From contig JBBDHG010000019.1 of NCBI GenBank assembly GCA_037951165.1, positions 11,944,001 to 12,008,000 on the forward strand: a DNA stretch of 64,000 bases, in the 5' to 3' direction. The DNA is from Lophius americanus (taxonomy: Eukaryota > Chordata > Actinopteri > Lophiiformes > Lophiidae). Shown here in pieces: positions 38,029-49,049 of the stretch. Position 1 is the stretch's first letter. Every line of letters begins with the position of its first letter. Position numbers and translations under genes: made by a program. Under the pieces are notes generated by a model that was not told the DNA's origin, searched no databases, and saw only the letters and a list, made by a program, of their open reading frames with translations.

Positions 38029-41000
38029 TAGTGTAGGACACTTACTTGCGGAAAAGTTCAATGTGAACTACAGATGGGGCAATTTTCTCCACCACGTCAG
38101 CGATGAAGTTGTATTTGTGTCTTGGGCTGTCTGGATTGTCCTGAGCTGGATATGGAACACACACACACACACACACGGGATATTTCAGATGAGTAAAAAC
38201 AAACAAAAATGCACTTAAATGCTGTCTGAGGTAAGAGGAGTGTGAGTTTAGAAAATAAACACATTATTATGACACATTGGGTCGGTTACAGTAAGTCACA
38301 CACATGTAGGCCTACAAATTTACAAACATTTACCCTCGGCTATAAACCTTCTAAAAAACAAAAACCTTTGATTGACTTTGAGCTTGATCCAACAGTCTAT
38401 TCTATTAAAATATAAGCAAGTATTCTACCCCTTTCTCCACTCCAGTCACCTACAATCACACAGTGATACTTGTGATACTTTGTGATACTTCCAAATTCCA
38501 AACCATCCTTCCCACCATCTCGTCAGTGTTGGGCAAGTCAGGAAATGTAGAGAGATTTACCTGACAATTAAGTCTAACCCAGATGACAGTTTAACCAAAG
38601 CTATGAATAAAATCTCTCCAGACCTTTCCCTCTGAGGTTGCCTTCCTTTCATTCGTAAACCACTTATTTTGCCACGTACCTTCAGGTATTTTGTCTCAGA
38701 CTGACAATTTTTAGTCATTAAATCCTCTTGAAGACAACATTTTGTGTAAATCAAAGGCCCACAATAAACGCTGAGATATCACTGATTGCAGTGAAGGGAT
38801 TATGAAAGCAAAAGAAACTTTCTCTTCAGTGCTAGTATAATCAAGGAATGAGCATCATCTCGTCATTCATAATGACACTTAACTATACAGTAAGAGAACA
38901 TTTGTCAACTGCAGACGGATGAATCTCAACATCACTCAACCCTAGGGTTATTCTTTCCACGAGACCGAGTGCCTTTCTGAGGCAAAATGCATGTTTACAC
39001 GCTCAAAGATCCAATGATCCGGTGATAATCCTTTCTCAAACAATTACTTGACTTTTGCTCGTGCTGTCGATATGATACTACTTTCTAAATACCACCAAAC
39101 ACCAAATATAACTGAGGAGGCCAAAAATCTATTTGAGGTCAATTTGCCCTTAAGGGGAGGACCTTAGCATTTTTAATGACAGCTCGTCCAACAGTTACTG
39201 AGATATTTCACCAAACCTACAAATGTCAACCTCAAACTGTCACTAAAGAAAAAGTTATGGGATCATCAAAATGATTGGGATGATTCATTTTTGTAAAACT
39301 TTCAAAATGATTCAATGCTTCAGAATTAGAAAGAAGAAGTCCTATAATTTAAATTGTTTGTGTTTCGGATCTTAATGTTAGGTTCAATCCCACCAATGCG
39401 CCTTCTAAGTAAGACAATGTATTTTAACGGTATGTCAACTCCCACGGGCTCCATGCATCCCTCACTCATCAATTCATTAATAAGATGAGAGTGAAGATTC
39501 AACAGTTTAGACAAGTACAAAACTGGGACAACAGAGGAGAATGTGACACAAAACCAGGGAGGTTATTATGTACATCTCAACACGTGGAAGGGGTCATTTT
39601 TCTAAATTTGTGATTAACTTTTTCTTTCTTCGTCATGTTTTTTCCTTGTTGTGTCTTCTTTGAATTAAGAAGACTGTACCCACAGTGGATTCTGGTAGTA
39701 CTGTTACATTTGTCCTTAAAGTGTGGTGCAAGGGGGTGAGATGGAGGGAGGGCTGGAACATTTCCCAGCCTACATTGGACGAGATCCAGGGTACAGCATG
39801 AAGGAGTCACCCGTTCTTAACAGTGTCGACACATAGGGACAGAGAACCTTCCACGCTCAATTTCACACCTATATTGAATGTTTCTGGACTGTGAGAGGAA
39901 GTTGTAGTACCCATACAGAACCCACGCATACATGAGGAGAACATGCAAATAGAAATACAATATAGTCATACATATGGTGGCACGTCCAGAGACACCACGG
40001 TGTTACCAAATCCTCAATGTTTGAAACTGACATATTTTACTGCCATTCCAAGAAGTGGTGGATTGACTGATCAACTGATCGCTGCCTCAAATGGCGCTGG
40101 TCATGAACTGATCTCAAGACATACTTTCCTTGTTGAATTAAAAGCTGCGACTCAAAAATCTTTCATTTCTCACCACAGTAAGAAAGACAAGTAATGGAAA
40201 GGTTGGAGTCATTCTGCTGGGCTCAAGTCCAGGTAGTTCATGCTGAGCTGTCATAGAATTATAGTTGAGTGCGCAGCCCCACTCTCCAAATGTAGTGTTT
40301 ATCAGAAGGTCCATACAGTCACGCTTCCTCTCTCAATTCATCATATTACCCTGAGTAATGCCTCCTCACACATGCACACACACACACATGGACTTCCATG
40401 GATACACTGAAAATGATGATAGAACACACAGGCCCCGGAGTGACGAACTCAAGAGATTGGAAACTGTGAATCAGATGTAGCACAGTTTGGGAACATTAGA
40501 GAGCCCAACTGAGCCCGTCTTGCCTGATTTATATGTACTGTCATGGCTTATTTCATAGCTGACTAGACTTCAGAAATGCTCTACTGTTATAGAATTGGGT
40601 TGATTTCTATACCAGACTGAAAAGTGAGCTTATTATTGCCAAAATGACTAATTCATCCTTCACTCAGAATTCCCAAATTCACACAAGAAAATCAGGATGC
40701 AAAACTATCTGATCCGCGTCCAAACCAGATACTGCTTTTGTAATTTTTTTAAGAGGCTGACTCCAGATCCTCCATCATATGGTACCCAGACTGGCTACCA
40801 CTGTAGAAACATATTTATAGTAGAGCTAGAAAATTGAGCATCATACTTTGGACAAGGTAGATGGTCGTCAGACAGACTTATGTACGAGTGAACTTATCAG
40901 GTACATTTGATTCTATCTGTAAATCACTGTAAGGAACCCAACTTCTTCCTGTTACAGCTCCAACTTTGCACTAATGTGTTTGACAGAAAGGAGATTTACA

Positions 41001-44000
41001 TCCAGGTGTACGTAACTGTGACACTCAAAACTGCTCAGTATATCTACGTTACCGTCAAAAAACAAGTTAGCACTACTAAAGTATTTGTCCCTATTACCTG
41101 TTGAAGATGGGTTTGGTTGCTTATTTTCATTACTAAAATGAGTTATGAGTCTGTTTCATCGAATCCATTATGAAAGAAATGGACAAATGCTGTTTGAGAT
41201 GCGGCAACATCTATACCACGGGTATTTCAACAGGTCTTTTTTTGATAAAAACTTTTTTTTTTTAAAGTGAGATCACGAGATCAGAGTCGTATCATTATGA
41301 GAAATAAGTTTTAATTTTACAATAAAAAAGTCACAATTTTGCAAGAATAAAGTCATAGTTTTTATGAAAAAAGTCAATTTTACGCGAATAAAGTCGTAAT
41401 TGTTTGGGTAATCTTTGGATGGGAAAAGAGGAATGTGACACATCTTGTCAAGCCTATATTTAATAATAATATGAGTTTGACAAATTAGTAAATATTGAAT
41501 CTTTTTGCGCATAAACACAACATGATTGTACGTATCACAACTCTGAGAAACGTTGTTTGTTCTGAAAAATGAACCAGATAGACTTGCAGGAAATTCTTCT
41601 TTTGTGAAGCAGGAAATGCTGCAATGTCGGATTCAGCCATCAAATAGTGTAGATGGAGGCTTAAATATCATGAGTGGTGGTTCTCGACACTTATGTGCAG
41701 TCAGAGCAGGCAGCGCCACACAAAAGCTAAAAACAAATGTTGAGATTACATGATCGCACGGCTTCAATCATTTGTCCATATTCATACTTTATAGCTTAAC
41801 TATTTCAAAATAGTTTATCTCAAATGTAGTCCACAATTTGACCGATAGTTGTACATAATCCAATAAAAGTAATCCAAACTTCATTTTTTTTCTTTAACTA
41901 AGCTATAATGTGCTCCATTTAAAGCTTACTCCTAAAATTAACATTCCCTTTGAGACTGTTAAATCTGACAAAACTTTTTCCGAATGCTTATACAGAAACT
42001 GTCTGTGCCTCTGTCTCTCCTAGGGCTCCAGGTACATTGATCAGCATTGAGTCTACTACAACCTCAACTCTGCAGTCTATGGCTTCTCATACTGGACTGA
42101 GTTCTTCCCTGCCTGACGAGCAGCAGAACATTGAGTCTGTGAGTTACTGAACGACCAAGAATCTTACATCAGAGATGATCATGGCAGCAACGTGGAAAAC
42201 TGACATCAGAAAACAGAAGATATTCTGTGTCACATTTATCCCAATAAAATTATTTTACAGAGTCTACAAAAAGCCACTGCAGTTCATGACAAACCACAAA
42301 GCTTTTGAAAAGAAAATAATCCCACTAGAACTGTTTTTGGATGCTATCTTGCATGTCAGAGATATTTAATTTTATTCATAAAGCCATGTAATGCATATGA
42401 CACAGGCCATATATAATTGTCATTATTGTTCATCGCATCAGCAAAACAGTTTGGAGTTCCTGTTCAAATGTATTAGACATGACGTTTATTTCTTCACTTA
42501 CAACCTCATGAAGAAGTCAACCTACAGCAGGTAAGCAGGCAAGCATTATTATGTGTCTTGATATGATAACAGTTAACTCAGACAGGTGAAGTGAATAATA
42601 TTGACCATCTTGTTCAATGGCACCTGTCTTTGAGGGGGAAACATAAGGCAGAAAGAGAAGAAATTGTCATTGAATTGATATGTTGGAAGCAGGGAACATT
42701 GGCAAATGTGTAGATCTCACTTGATTCTCACTTTAACAAGAGCCAAATTGGGATCTCCAAAATGAATCTCCAAAATGCAAGTCTTGTTGGGTGTTCCCAT
42801 ATGCAGTGGCTAGAACCTAACAAAGTGGTGTATGGAAGGACAAAAGGGGAACCGGTGACATGGTCATAGACACCCAAGGCTCACTGATGTGTGAAGGGAG
42901 TAAAGTCTAGTCCATATTGTCTGATCACTGAAAAGTACTGTAGTGCATATTCCATATAGGTTAATATTTGTTCTGAGGGAGAGTTTGTAATACACTGCTA
43001 TTTTAGCAGAAAAAAGGGGACATAAATATTATGCAATTGGTTTTTAGTTCTAAAGCTGATTCTGATCAGTAAGAAGAAACCTTTCAAAAACTTTACACTA
43101 TCTCTCTCCCTCACACACAAAGGTTTCAATCTCCATTATCCCACGCAGCGATTAACGCCCCTCCCTGACACATTGAACTTAACTACAAGGGTTGCCGCTC
43201 CAGATCTCAGCTGCTTTTCCCATTTATAGCACCTGCTGTTTTTACTGGCTGCTACAGGTGGAAGCAGCTTTTTTGTTTCCACAAAGCTGTAGAAAGCTAG
43301 ATGTGATATAACATAGATCATCTTCTCTTCTTCAAGCAGAGACATTGTCACTCACATTGACAGTTTTCTGCAGAAGCACATCGGGCTTATATGACATAAT
43401 GAAATAAATTCTGCTCTAAGTAATTCGCAAGTGGCTGTTTTCTTTCTGATTACCAGGGCAACATAGTATCAGTGAGGAAGGAATGGAAACTATAACACAT
43501 TTTGGTCTTGAAAACCCAATGAGGACATCACTTCAACATGGAAATGTGTTAAATAAAAATCTGATACATATAAGCAAAATACGTCGTTGGAACAGGCTGC
43601 AGCAAAGATGATCAAATGGAAAATAAAGAAATAATGAGCAAAAAAGCATCAAGTGCAGGATGGAGGATAGATGAACAAGAAAAGTCAGACAGTCTCAATC
43701 GGAAAAAGAGGAAGACACAGCTGGAACAACATTTAAAAAGGAAAAAATACATGTACTGAGATGGTCTTTTAATATTCTCTATGGCTGAGAGAAGTCGGGG
43801 AAGAATGCGCAAACTCAGCATGAGCTGGAGTCACAGAGTGCATTCTGCAACATCCGATAACAAAGCCATAGTGGGTATTCTAATCCAGCAGTTACAAATC
43901 GGATTGGGTTCTCAAATGGATTATAATGTAAACACGTACGACCATCTTGGCAATGCCAACACCTTTACTTAGACAGATATTTCTGAATAAAGTCTTTAGA

Positions 44001-47000
44001 TTGGGTTGTTGCAGCAGCCATATGTGTCAAAAACCGGTAATGCAGTGTCACTCTTCACTAAAAACACTATCCACAGCATACTGTTTCAAAACACTTATTA
44101 TTGCCCTCAGGTGACAGCAATATTCTACCTAATTCAACTTGCCAAAGGGGAACATCTTGCATAATCAACATCTCCACTACCAGACACGAAATTACATCGT
44201 GCAAAATGTACTTAATATGTTTTCTTAACACAAGGCCAAGTAGCAGGTTATTTAGCTCAGGATTCTCTGAGGGTACTGAGTTGTTTTTTCTTCAGCTTTC
44301 AGTTAGCGATGTGTTATAGTGGAGATTTTCTGTTATGTCATGCTTTGAATTATATTACAAGTTACGGTAAAAGTCACATTTTTTGAAGAAGAAAAGTGCA
44401 AAAAATATATTTAATGTTAGGGCATTACTTGTTAAACAGAATAACTTAATTTATTGCATTGTAAAATAACTAATACCACACTGTCAGTATACTCCACTAT
44501 AAGTGAAAGTCCTAAATTTGAGACCTTACTTAAGTATCTAAGTATTATGAGCAAAAGTTACTTAGAGTATCAAAGTAAAAGGACTTATTGTGCGGTGAAA
44601 TGGTCCCTCTCGTGTTTTACCATTATGTATGGATTACTATACCTGTTGCACCATTTTGTAGACCGATGTTACTTTTGTCGATGTTAAAGCTAATCCAACA
44701 TTTTTGAAAAAGAAGGAACATTTTTCCAAATCCATAAAGGTGACTATGAATAAATATATGAAACTATTATTTCCTATTAAGTATGGAAATAATGAAAAAA
44801 AAAAGAAGTCTGGTACGTTTCGGTCTTAGGAGGCACAATTTTAAGACCACTGTTTGGAGAAAAAAAAACGCACCTCTGATGATTCAAATTAAATATGTTT
44901 TATTGCAGCTATGGAAATATTCTGTGGCTTCCTTGGAAAATCAATAGCAGTCACCACAGTCTCGCTCTACTTCAGACGAGGCCAGCTGTCTGTGTGAATG
45001 ACTTAAGCATTTTAGTTGCCTCCGTGACTGACCACTAAATGTCTGCCCCACCACCACGCCCACAAGGGTTTTGATGTACATGTAAATCTTTTCCAAAAAT
45101 ATGGGTTGCTAATTTTGTGTTTTCCTCTATGACTCCTGCATGCGTTCAGCAGTCTGCAACAAAGAGGGGGGAATTATGGCTGTGCATCATCACCAGGAAC
45201 TTCTTTATGTGACTGTTAAGTGTGATAAACGAACGACAACAGAAACACACTAAGGGAGCGAGACACAGAAAGGGAACAGGGAGAGAGAGGATGGATGGTG
45301 CGGTTGGGGATGGGGGTGACTTTAGTTTAAAATCTATGAGGTAAGTTATAGGTCTTTGAGTCAGCTGGTGTTGAAGCTCCTCATTCAGGAGGTTTTCATG
45401 TGCACACATGGTGCACACTTCAGATGAGCATGAAAGAAAGAAAAAATCAGGAGAAGGATGCAATGCCTTTACCATCTGTAGCCTCTTAATGGTGCATGTG
45501 TGTGCTTTCAGCTCACCATCATTCATTCCTGAATGTATTGTAATGTTGTTTTAAGATATACCACGTTTTTGGCGTTGATGGTAAATGAGTCACTAATTAA
45601 ATGTGCATCAGCTGTGCTGCTCAGCAGTAATGATGAGCGATGTGTGATGATGAACAAGTTGGATTGATAAGGGGTAAATACCCCTCAGAAAATACAGTAG
45701 ACCGATGAGGGCAGATCCATTTTTGAACAATATGGAAAATCTACATAACGGCAACTGTATCATGTTTTCATTGCTGGCTACCAAAAGTCTTTATCATACT
45801 TGGCCTCATCAGAAAACTGCACTTGTATGGAATTAATAGTATAACAAATCAAGCAGATTAGTCATATGATTGCTGGTAATGCTGGCCGAAAAAAATACAA
45901 AGACTAACAAAGCTCTATATCAGAGGGAGAGCTCATGACCTCGCTCAACAGTGAAAAAGCTAAAACAGACATCTGATTAATTATACTGCATGAACAAGAG
46001 GGACACGGGCTTGAATGGTGGCTTTTGTTATCCTAAACACATGAGGAGTGTGTGCTGATAAACCCAGCTTTAACATCTGTGTGAAGTTAAAACCACAAAC
46101 ACATAGTTGTGAACACAAACAAAAGTAATGCAAAGACTATTGGTCAATTCAAAGTGATGCTAAAGACGCGTTTCTTCTCGCTGGCTTTCAGTCCAAATTG
46201 AGAAGGATGCCCTGGTTTTATTTTGTAAGCTTTTTTTATCTATCTTTGTTTTATCCCATGATGTTTTATTGTCTATCATGGATCATATTCATTGCTTCTG
46301 GATTTTATTTATCCTTGTAGAGCAGTCTGGTCAACTGAGGTTGTTTTTAAATGTGCTGTATAAATAAACTTGACTTCACAAAGATTTCTGCAGTCTGTCT
46401 GGATATGCTGGGATTGTTTTCTGTCTCAAAATGACTAATCACTTGCAGTTGATTTCACAGTTAAGGGTGCACAATCAGGAGAGGTGAAAATCCAAAATTT
46501 TTGGATTTTCATTTTGGACTCAGACATCCAAAATGTTTGAGTCCCCTCAAACATTTGAGATAATATCTCCTCCCACTGGCACATTTTGCAATGACAATGG
46601 TTATATACACATACTACCAAATACTACAACCTTGGGCAGCGACATAAACCTAGGGTTTTATTACAATCCACCACTGTACACAGTACATAATCGGATAGGC
46701 ATCACGTGACAAATACAATGAGTAGAGGTAGCCCAGCCTATAGGTTATAAAATCATGAGTGACCTTCTCAAGGTCTTTAAGCCCAAGGAAGGGTTTTAAC
46801 TATAGCGATAACTGTAAGTTGTAAAAGAGCTAGCTTTTAAAAATGCATTTATCGGCATGTCTAATTCAGATGTAGGATAAAAAGTTATCACAAGCCACTC
46901 GGTTTGAAGTTGACATTTTGTTACCACAGGGCTGAGTAACAGATAAATATTGTAGGAGACACTGGTGGCTGATGAGGTGGTTGACTAATTAAATCACAAT

Positions 47001-48869
47001 TTATTTCAAAGTGGTACAGAAAATGGAAAGAGCAATTTCTTAACCTCAGCCAAACCGCCTGATAGGGAATTAATGAACCGGTTTGTATTATGTTCCAGAG
47101 GTAAGTATATGAGAGTATCATCAGCATAAACGTTATATATCTTTTAACCTCAGTGGCAGCAACGAGCTGGGTTTACATCATCCCCAGCATTTTGATAAGA
47201 ATGTTTCAAAAGCCCTTTCAGAATGAAAATACCTAAACTGAGTGACATTTCATTCAGTTGCAGACTTCAGCGACTGAGCATTAAGCGGGACTTGACTAAC
47301 ATTTAATGATACCTTTTGGCAGAGTTAAGGTTGCACTGATCTGATAGTGACTCAATCAGCTCGAGCCTCACAAACCTGGTTCGAAGTGATTCATCAGTTT
47401 CATGTTCACGTCTGGGTGACTCTTTGATCTTAGCTTGACTTATTCTTTACTGAATGTTTTGTCACAAAAGTGTAAACCTTTTCATAAACCGATCAAAATA
47501 ACAAACATACCCTGTAAATAAAGGAATAGATTATTTACTGGTTGTGTTAGAGTTTGTGCTAAATTCCCACTTTCTAAGAATTAAACATAATACTGGGAAA
47601 GTAAAACTGAATGCACTCTACAATGAGATAAACAGGAAAAACTGGCAGGAGGACCTGTTAAGAAATAAAAAACACTGGAAAACTTTGAAGATGCTGATTA
47701 CACAGCTAAATCAGACCACAACAAATGGATCAGACACACCAACTACTCTTTTCATGTAGACATGAATTAAGTAATTGGAGAAAGACCACTAGGAAATATC
47801 ACGGACAATTGCATGGATCTGGGTTTTCAGGATGAGTCTCTGCTTTTGACGTTCCTTTGGGTGATGCTAACGTGAGTTTACCACACAACACCTCCTCGCT
47901 AGTTAACTTGGCCAAACTTATGCTTCTCTGAGCTAGGGAAGAGTCTCTCTTGTGCTCCCCTCCCCCCTTTAATGGCTTCATTATTATCAACTAATCAATG
48001 TGTAAAAGCATCACAGTAACAACAAAAACTGCCCTGATCACATGATAGACCCCATCCAACGATTAAACGCATCAAATCTTCATCACTTTTGTGGATGACA
48101 AACAACTGTTCCCATTAAATTAAATTTGGGTCAGAATGATGTCAATCAAAACGAAGGAAATAGTTCCTGTTTACTCAGCTATTGAAACCAAGAGGTTGTA
48201 AGAGAAATGGCCGGGCAGTGGGCTCCTTTTTCTGGGGCCCTCCAGTGGCTGGGACCACCGCTGCTTACAGTGTTCAACTCGGTACTTCTAATAAGTCATT
48301 TAAAAGTGCTTAAAAAGTCAAATCATTGTTTGGAGCAGAACGCACCGTCATGATCACGCGGCCTTTAAACAGATCTGACAGATTGTGCTGTTGTTTATGC
48401 TGTTACCTTTCCCGCAGGCTCCCCGCTGGATGAAGATGACCGGGGGCTGCTGCAGCTTCTCCGCGCGCCGGCTCACCCTCTTCAGCTCGCAGATGTTCCG
48501 GTAGGACACCCCGTCGCTTCCACACACCGGTTCTGAGGCTTTGCACGCGCAGGTACCACTCTTGCTTCTCCTCCTCACGGTGACGGTGTATGCCACCCCG
48601 CCGGACACCGAGCATTCCAGCCCCTCTCCACAAACCGGGTCTCCGAGCTTACCGCTGCCGCCGCAGGCTTCGCCCTCACCGGACGCGCACACCGAGCAGC
48701 AGTGACAGGCGTCCAAAGCCTGTCCTGACGGGCAGTCCGCCGGTAACCGGGGACACATCGACTTGTCGCACCGAGCAGGACATCCGATTACATAGCGGCT
48801 GGAGATTTGTGCATCTCCCGGCACAAACACGAAGGCTACGGTAACGCACAGCGACACTGACCAAAACAT
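20684..48869 (-). CDS. htra1: htra1, secreted serine protease HTRA1 (9 exons, complete)
   Basis: HTRA1 is a secreted trimeric trypsin-fold protease that cleaves extracellular matrix proteins and dampens TGF-beta/BMP signalling. Coding exons from 5' to 3' are 48407-48869, 38046-38145, 37746-37950, 24978-25172, 24855-24887, 24615-24729, 22883-22940, 22636-22731 and 20684-20852: 1434 nt, 477 residues against 480 in human. Visible modules are a hydrophobic signal peptide (1 to about 20), a Cys-rich IGFBP-like module (30-86), a Kazal-like module (about 105-152), the protease domain and a PDZ domain (about 365-470). The catalytic triad is intact: His217 in VTNAHVV, Asp247 in KSDIAL, Ser325 in YGNSGGPL, each exactly three residues before the human positions. 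All junctions keep frame. Teleosts carry htra1a and htra1b; I cannot assign which. plekha1 lies upstream on the same strand, as in human. Confidence 0.97.
20853..22635 (-). other. htra1 intron 8
   Basis: No exon is seen. It holds a poly(A) run at about 21950-21966 and otherwise unremarkable AT-rich sequence. Confidence 0.6.
22636..22731 (-). CDS. htra1: htra1 exon 8 (PDZ)
   Basis: It encodes LAKELKARHPDFPDITSG and AYVMEVIANTPAA of the PDZ domain. The donor ACT|GTAAGG leaves two bases that form Leu with the next exon. Confidence 0.94.
22883..22940 (-). CDS. htra1: htra1 exon 7
   Basis: It encodes RAATKKKYVGVRMMTLTP, the linker into the PDZ domain. The acceptor is ttttctccag and the donor AGC|GTAAGT. 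Confidence 0.95.
23366..23469 (-). other. Candidate cryptic (poison) exon in htra1 intron 6
   Basis: A 104-bp block is bracketed on the minus strand by an excellent acceptor (a long T tract, then cacttacag) and a good donor (TTTGG|GTAAGA). Read on its own, one frame is fully open for 34 codons (RLNIVAVAVGKLITTFVR...). Spliced after htra1 exon 6, however, the phase gives Glu-Ala-stop, cutting the protein right after the protease domain. Whether it is ever used cannot be told from sequence alone. Confidence 0.4.
23580..23760 (-). repeat. Dispersed teleost repeat, copy A (inverted)
   Basis: It contains tttctgtgtgcatgttctcg, ctccagcttcctcacacagt and tggttgtttgcctctgcg, a very common interspersed fish repeat. 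Other copies are at 39795-39955 and 61385-61517 in opposite orientation. Confidence 0.65.
24199..24214 (-). promoter_or_regulatory. CTCF-like motif in htra1 intron 6
   Basis: The minus strand reads CCAGCAGGTGGCGCTG, a near-consensus CTCF core. Occupancy is not known. Confidence 0.5.
24615..24729 (-). CDS. htra1: htra1 exon 6
   Basis: It encodes [20 protein letters not shown] and PSDKIRQFLAESYDRQSR, the end of the protease domain, plus one base. The donor is AGAG|GTATGA. Confidence 0.96.
24855..24887 (-). CDS. htra1: htra1 exon 5 (33-bp microexon with catalytic Ser)
   Basis: It encodes exactly YGNSGGPLINL, carrying Ser325. It has acceptor ttttcacag and donor CTG|GTAAAC, phase 0 at both ends. 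The same 33-nt exon is typical of the HTRA family. Confidence 0.97.
24978..25172 (-). CDS. htra1: htra1 exon 4
   Basis: It encodes 65 codons, including [40 protein letters not shown] and NSDMDYIQTDAIIN, almost identical to human. It is phase 0 at both ends. A 12.6 kb intron precedes it. Confidence 0.97.
27205..28525 (-). mobile_element. Non-LTR retrotransposon (L2/CR1-like) 3' fragment
   Basis: The minus strand encodes reverse transcriptase pieces: LMKTLERLVLGHLRPLV, MRIMFFDFSSAFNTIQPTLL, then YKKGQSRLYLLRRLRSFG and FYGVVCWGSS near the C-terminus. Frameshifts, including one in a G9 run near 27877-27888, and a missing segment mark it as dead. The 3' tail is a (TTATC)n-type microsatellite at 27208-27235. 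5' truncation is typical of LINE insertions. Confidence 0.85.
28545..28920 (+). mobile_element. LINE 3' tail in plus orientation
   Basis: It lacks coding sequence but ends in a retroelement-type tail: aaattccccttcagg, then attaataaagtttt and a (TATTC)n run at about 28892-28918. It directly abuts the 5' end of the minus-strand LINE. Confidence 0.6.
29395..29812 (+). mobile_element. Internally deleted endonuclease/RT LINE (RTE-like)
   Basis: Three colinear pieces of one fish LINE ORF are compressed into about 400 bp. First is an endonuclease block resembling GADLNGHVG and MEMAVV; then an RT C-terminal block, MYKYFGSTVQ...GRSGHRRVSVIICDRRF; then the C-terminal DVVKEDMQLVDVPEDDAEHR. Frames shift between them. 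Clade assignment (RTE-like) is from recall and is tentative. Confidence 0.65.
33427..35014 (-). mobile_element. Tc1-like element with nested LINE tail
   Basis: The left end acattgatcagccatcac and the right end tggctgattggtgta are inverted copies of a known fish Tc1-type terminus. Inside, tgtgctacagtagctttt (33540-33557) and agccatcactatttgacc (34820-34837) are reverse complements of its transposase ORF, so coding is on the minus strand. A retroelement tail (34880-34972) interrupts the right part. Confidence 0.7.
34880..34972 (+). mobile_element. LINE/SINE 3' tail nested in Tc1-like element
   Basis: It contains aaagcaccttgagacaac, then ttataaataaagattgattg, the standard teleost LINE-type 3' end with a short GATT tail. 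It lies within the larger DNA transposon and so arrived later. Confidence 0.65.
37746..37950 (-). CDS. htra1: htra1 exon 3 (catalytic His and Asp)
   Basis: It encodes SKREVAVASGSGF, GLIVTNAHVVANKHRV (His217) and DVDEKSDIALIQIEAP (Asp247). The acceptor is ccttctcacag and the donor CCG|GTCAGT. Confidence 0.97.
38002..38029 (-). repeat. (CA)n microsatellite downstream of htra1 exon 2
   Basis: About 13-14 AC units on plus, reading (GU)n in the htra1 pre-mRNA, 16 nt past the exon 2 edge. Confidence 0.95.
38046..38145 (-). CDS. htra1: htra1 exon 2
   Basis: It encodes QDNPDSPRHKYNFIADVV and KIAPSVVHIELFR, matching human. Phase requires the acceptor atatccag|CTCAG rather than the later CAG. (GT)n tracts lie 11 nt before it and 16 nt after it on the transcribed strand. 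Confidence 0.95.
38157..38176 (-). repeat. (AC)10 microsatellite in htra1 exon 2 acceptor region
   Basis: It reads (GU)10 in the pre-mRNA and ends 11 nt before the exon 2 acceptor AG, occupying the place of a normal polypyrimidine tract. Confidence 0.95.
39795..39955 (+). repeat. Dispersed teleost repeat, copy B
   Basis: It contains cacatagggacagagaac, ttctggactgtgagaggaag, and acccacgcatacatgagg followed by agaacatgcaaat, the inverse orientation of the copy at 23580-23760. Confidence 0.65.
41275..41402 (+). repeat. Degenerate AATAAAGTC tandem repeat
   Basis: About five diverged units of roughly 22 bp built on aataaagtcgtaattttacg are visible. Similar short repeats are common in fish introns. 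Confidence 0.55.
42565..42995 (+). mobile_element. Tc1-like element, 5' half, plus orientation
   Basis: It contains gacaggtgaagtgaataata next to the terminal repeat remnant, then tgttggaagcaggga and tgttgggtgttcccatatgc, decayed 5' coding parts of the same Tc1 family seen inverted at 33427-35014. The 3' half is missing. Confidence 0.6.
44440..44640. mobile_element. MITE-like repeat
   Basis: It contains taagtgaaagtcc, cttacttaagtatctaagta and tatcaaagtaaaagg followed by attgtgcggtgaa and ggtccctc, a pattern of AAGTA-rich non-autonomous DNA elements frequent in fish. Confidence 0.5.
46140..46380 (+). mobile_element. LINE 3' end fragment
   Basis: It begins with a scrap reading LKTRFFSLAF (a common LINE ORF C-terminus) and ends tgctgtataaataaacttga, a standard fish LINE-type tail. 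No other coding survives. Confidence 0.6.
48407..48869 (-). CDS. htra1: htra1 exon 1 (signal peptide, IGFBP, Kazal-like)
   Basis: It starts with MFWSVSLCVTVAFVF, a clean signal peptide ending near GDAQ, followed by the IGFBP-type CxxC-rich block (GCPARCDKSMCP, ACHCCSVC, CGEGLEC) and a Kazal-like EPVCGSDGVSYRNICEL. It is markedly GC-rich, as usual for this exon. It ends one base into an Ala codon at AAAG|GTAACA. Confidence 0.96.
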
Positions 48870-49003
48870 TTCAAACGAGAATCCGAAGGTCTAAAAGCAT
48901 CCAGAGAGTTTAAAAGTGTTGTAAAACTGCGCTCTCTGCATGCAGTGTCACAGGAGGAGAGAGCTTTGTCCTGAAGAGAGGGAGCTGCCTCAACTGGAGA
49001 GCG

Positions 49004-49013
49004 TTTAAATAAA
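49004..49013 (-). promoter_or_regulatory. TATA-like box of htra1
   Basis: TTTATTTAAA on the minus strand about 135 nt upstream of the htra1 ATG. This would place a start site around 48975 and a 5' UTR of roughly 100 nt. Assignment is by position and motif only. Confidence 0.5.
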
Positions 49014-49049
49014 CTCACTCCTCTTTGCAGCCAATTATGCAACTTCACG

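Larger units (their letters stand above)
38177..48406 (-). other. htra1 intron 1 (remaining ~10.2 kb)
   Basis: No coding similarity is recognised. It contains a dispersed repeat (39795-39955), a degenerate tandem repeat (41275-41402), a Tc1-like half element (42565-42995), a MITE-like repeat (44440-44640) and a LINE tail (46140-46380). The remainder is AT-rich sequence with nothing I can name. Confidence 0.7.

Noticed and set aside
37998..38061. ORFs of CVCVCV or HTHTHT composition
   Set aside because: Pure translation of the CA/GT microsatellites.
45146..45526. 126-residue minus-strand ORF in htra1 intron 1
   Set aside because: Low-complexity Ser/Pro/Phe composition, no recognised domain, no splice context.
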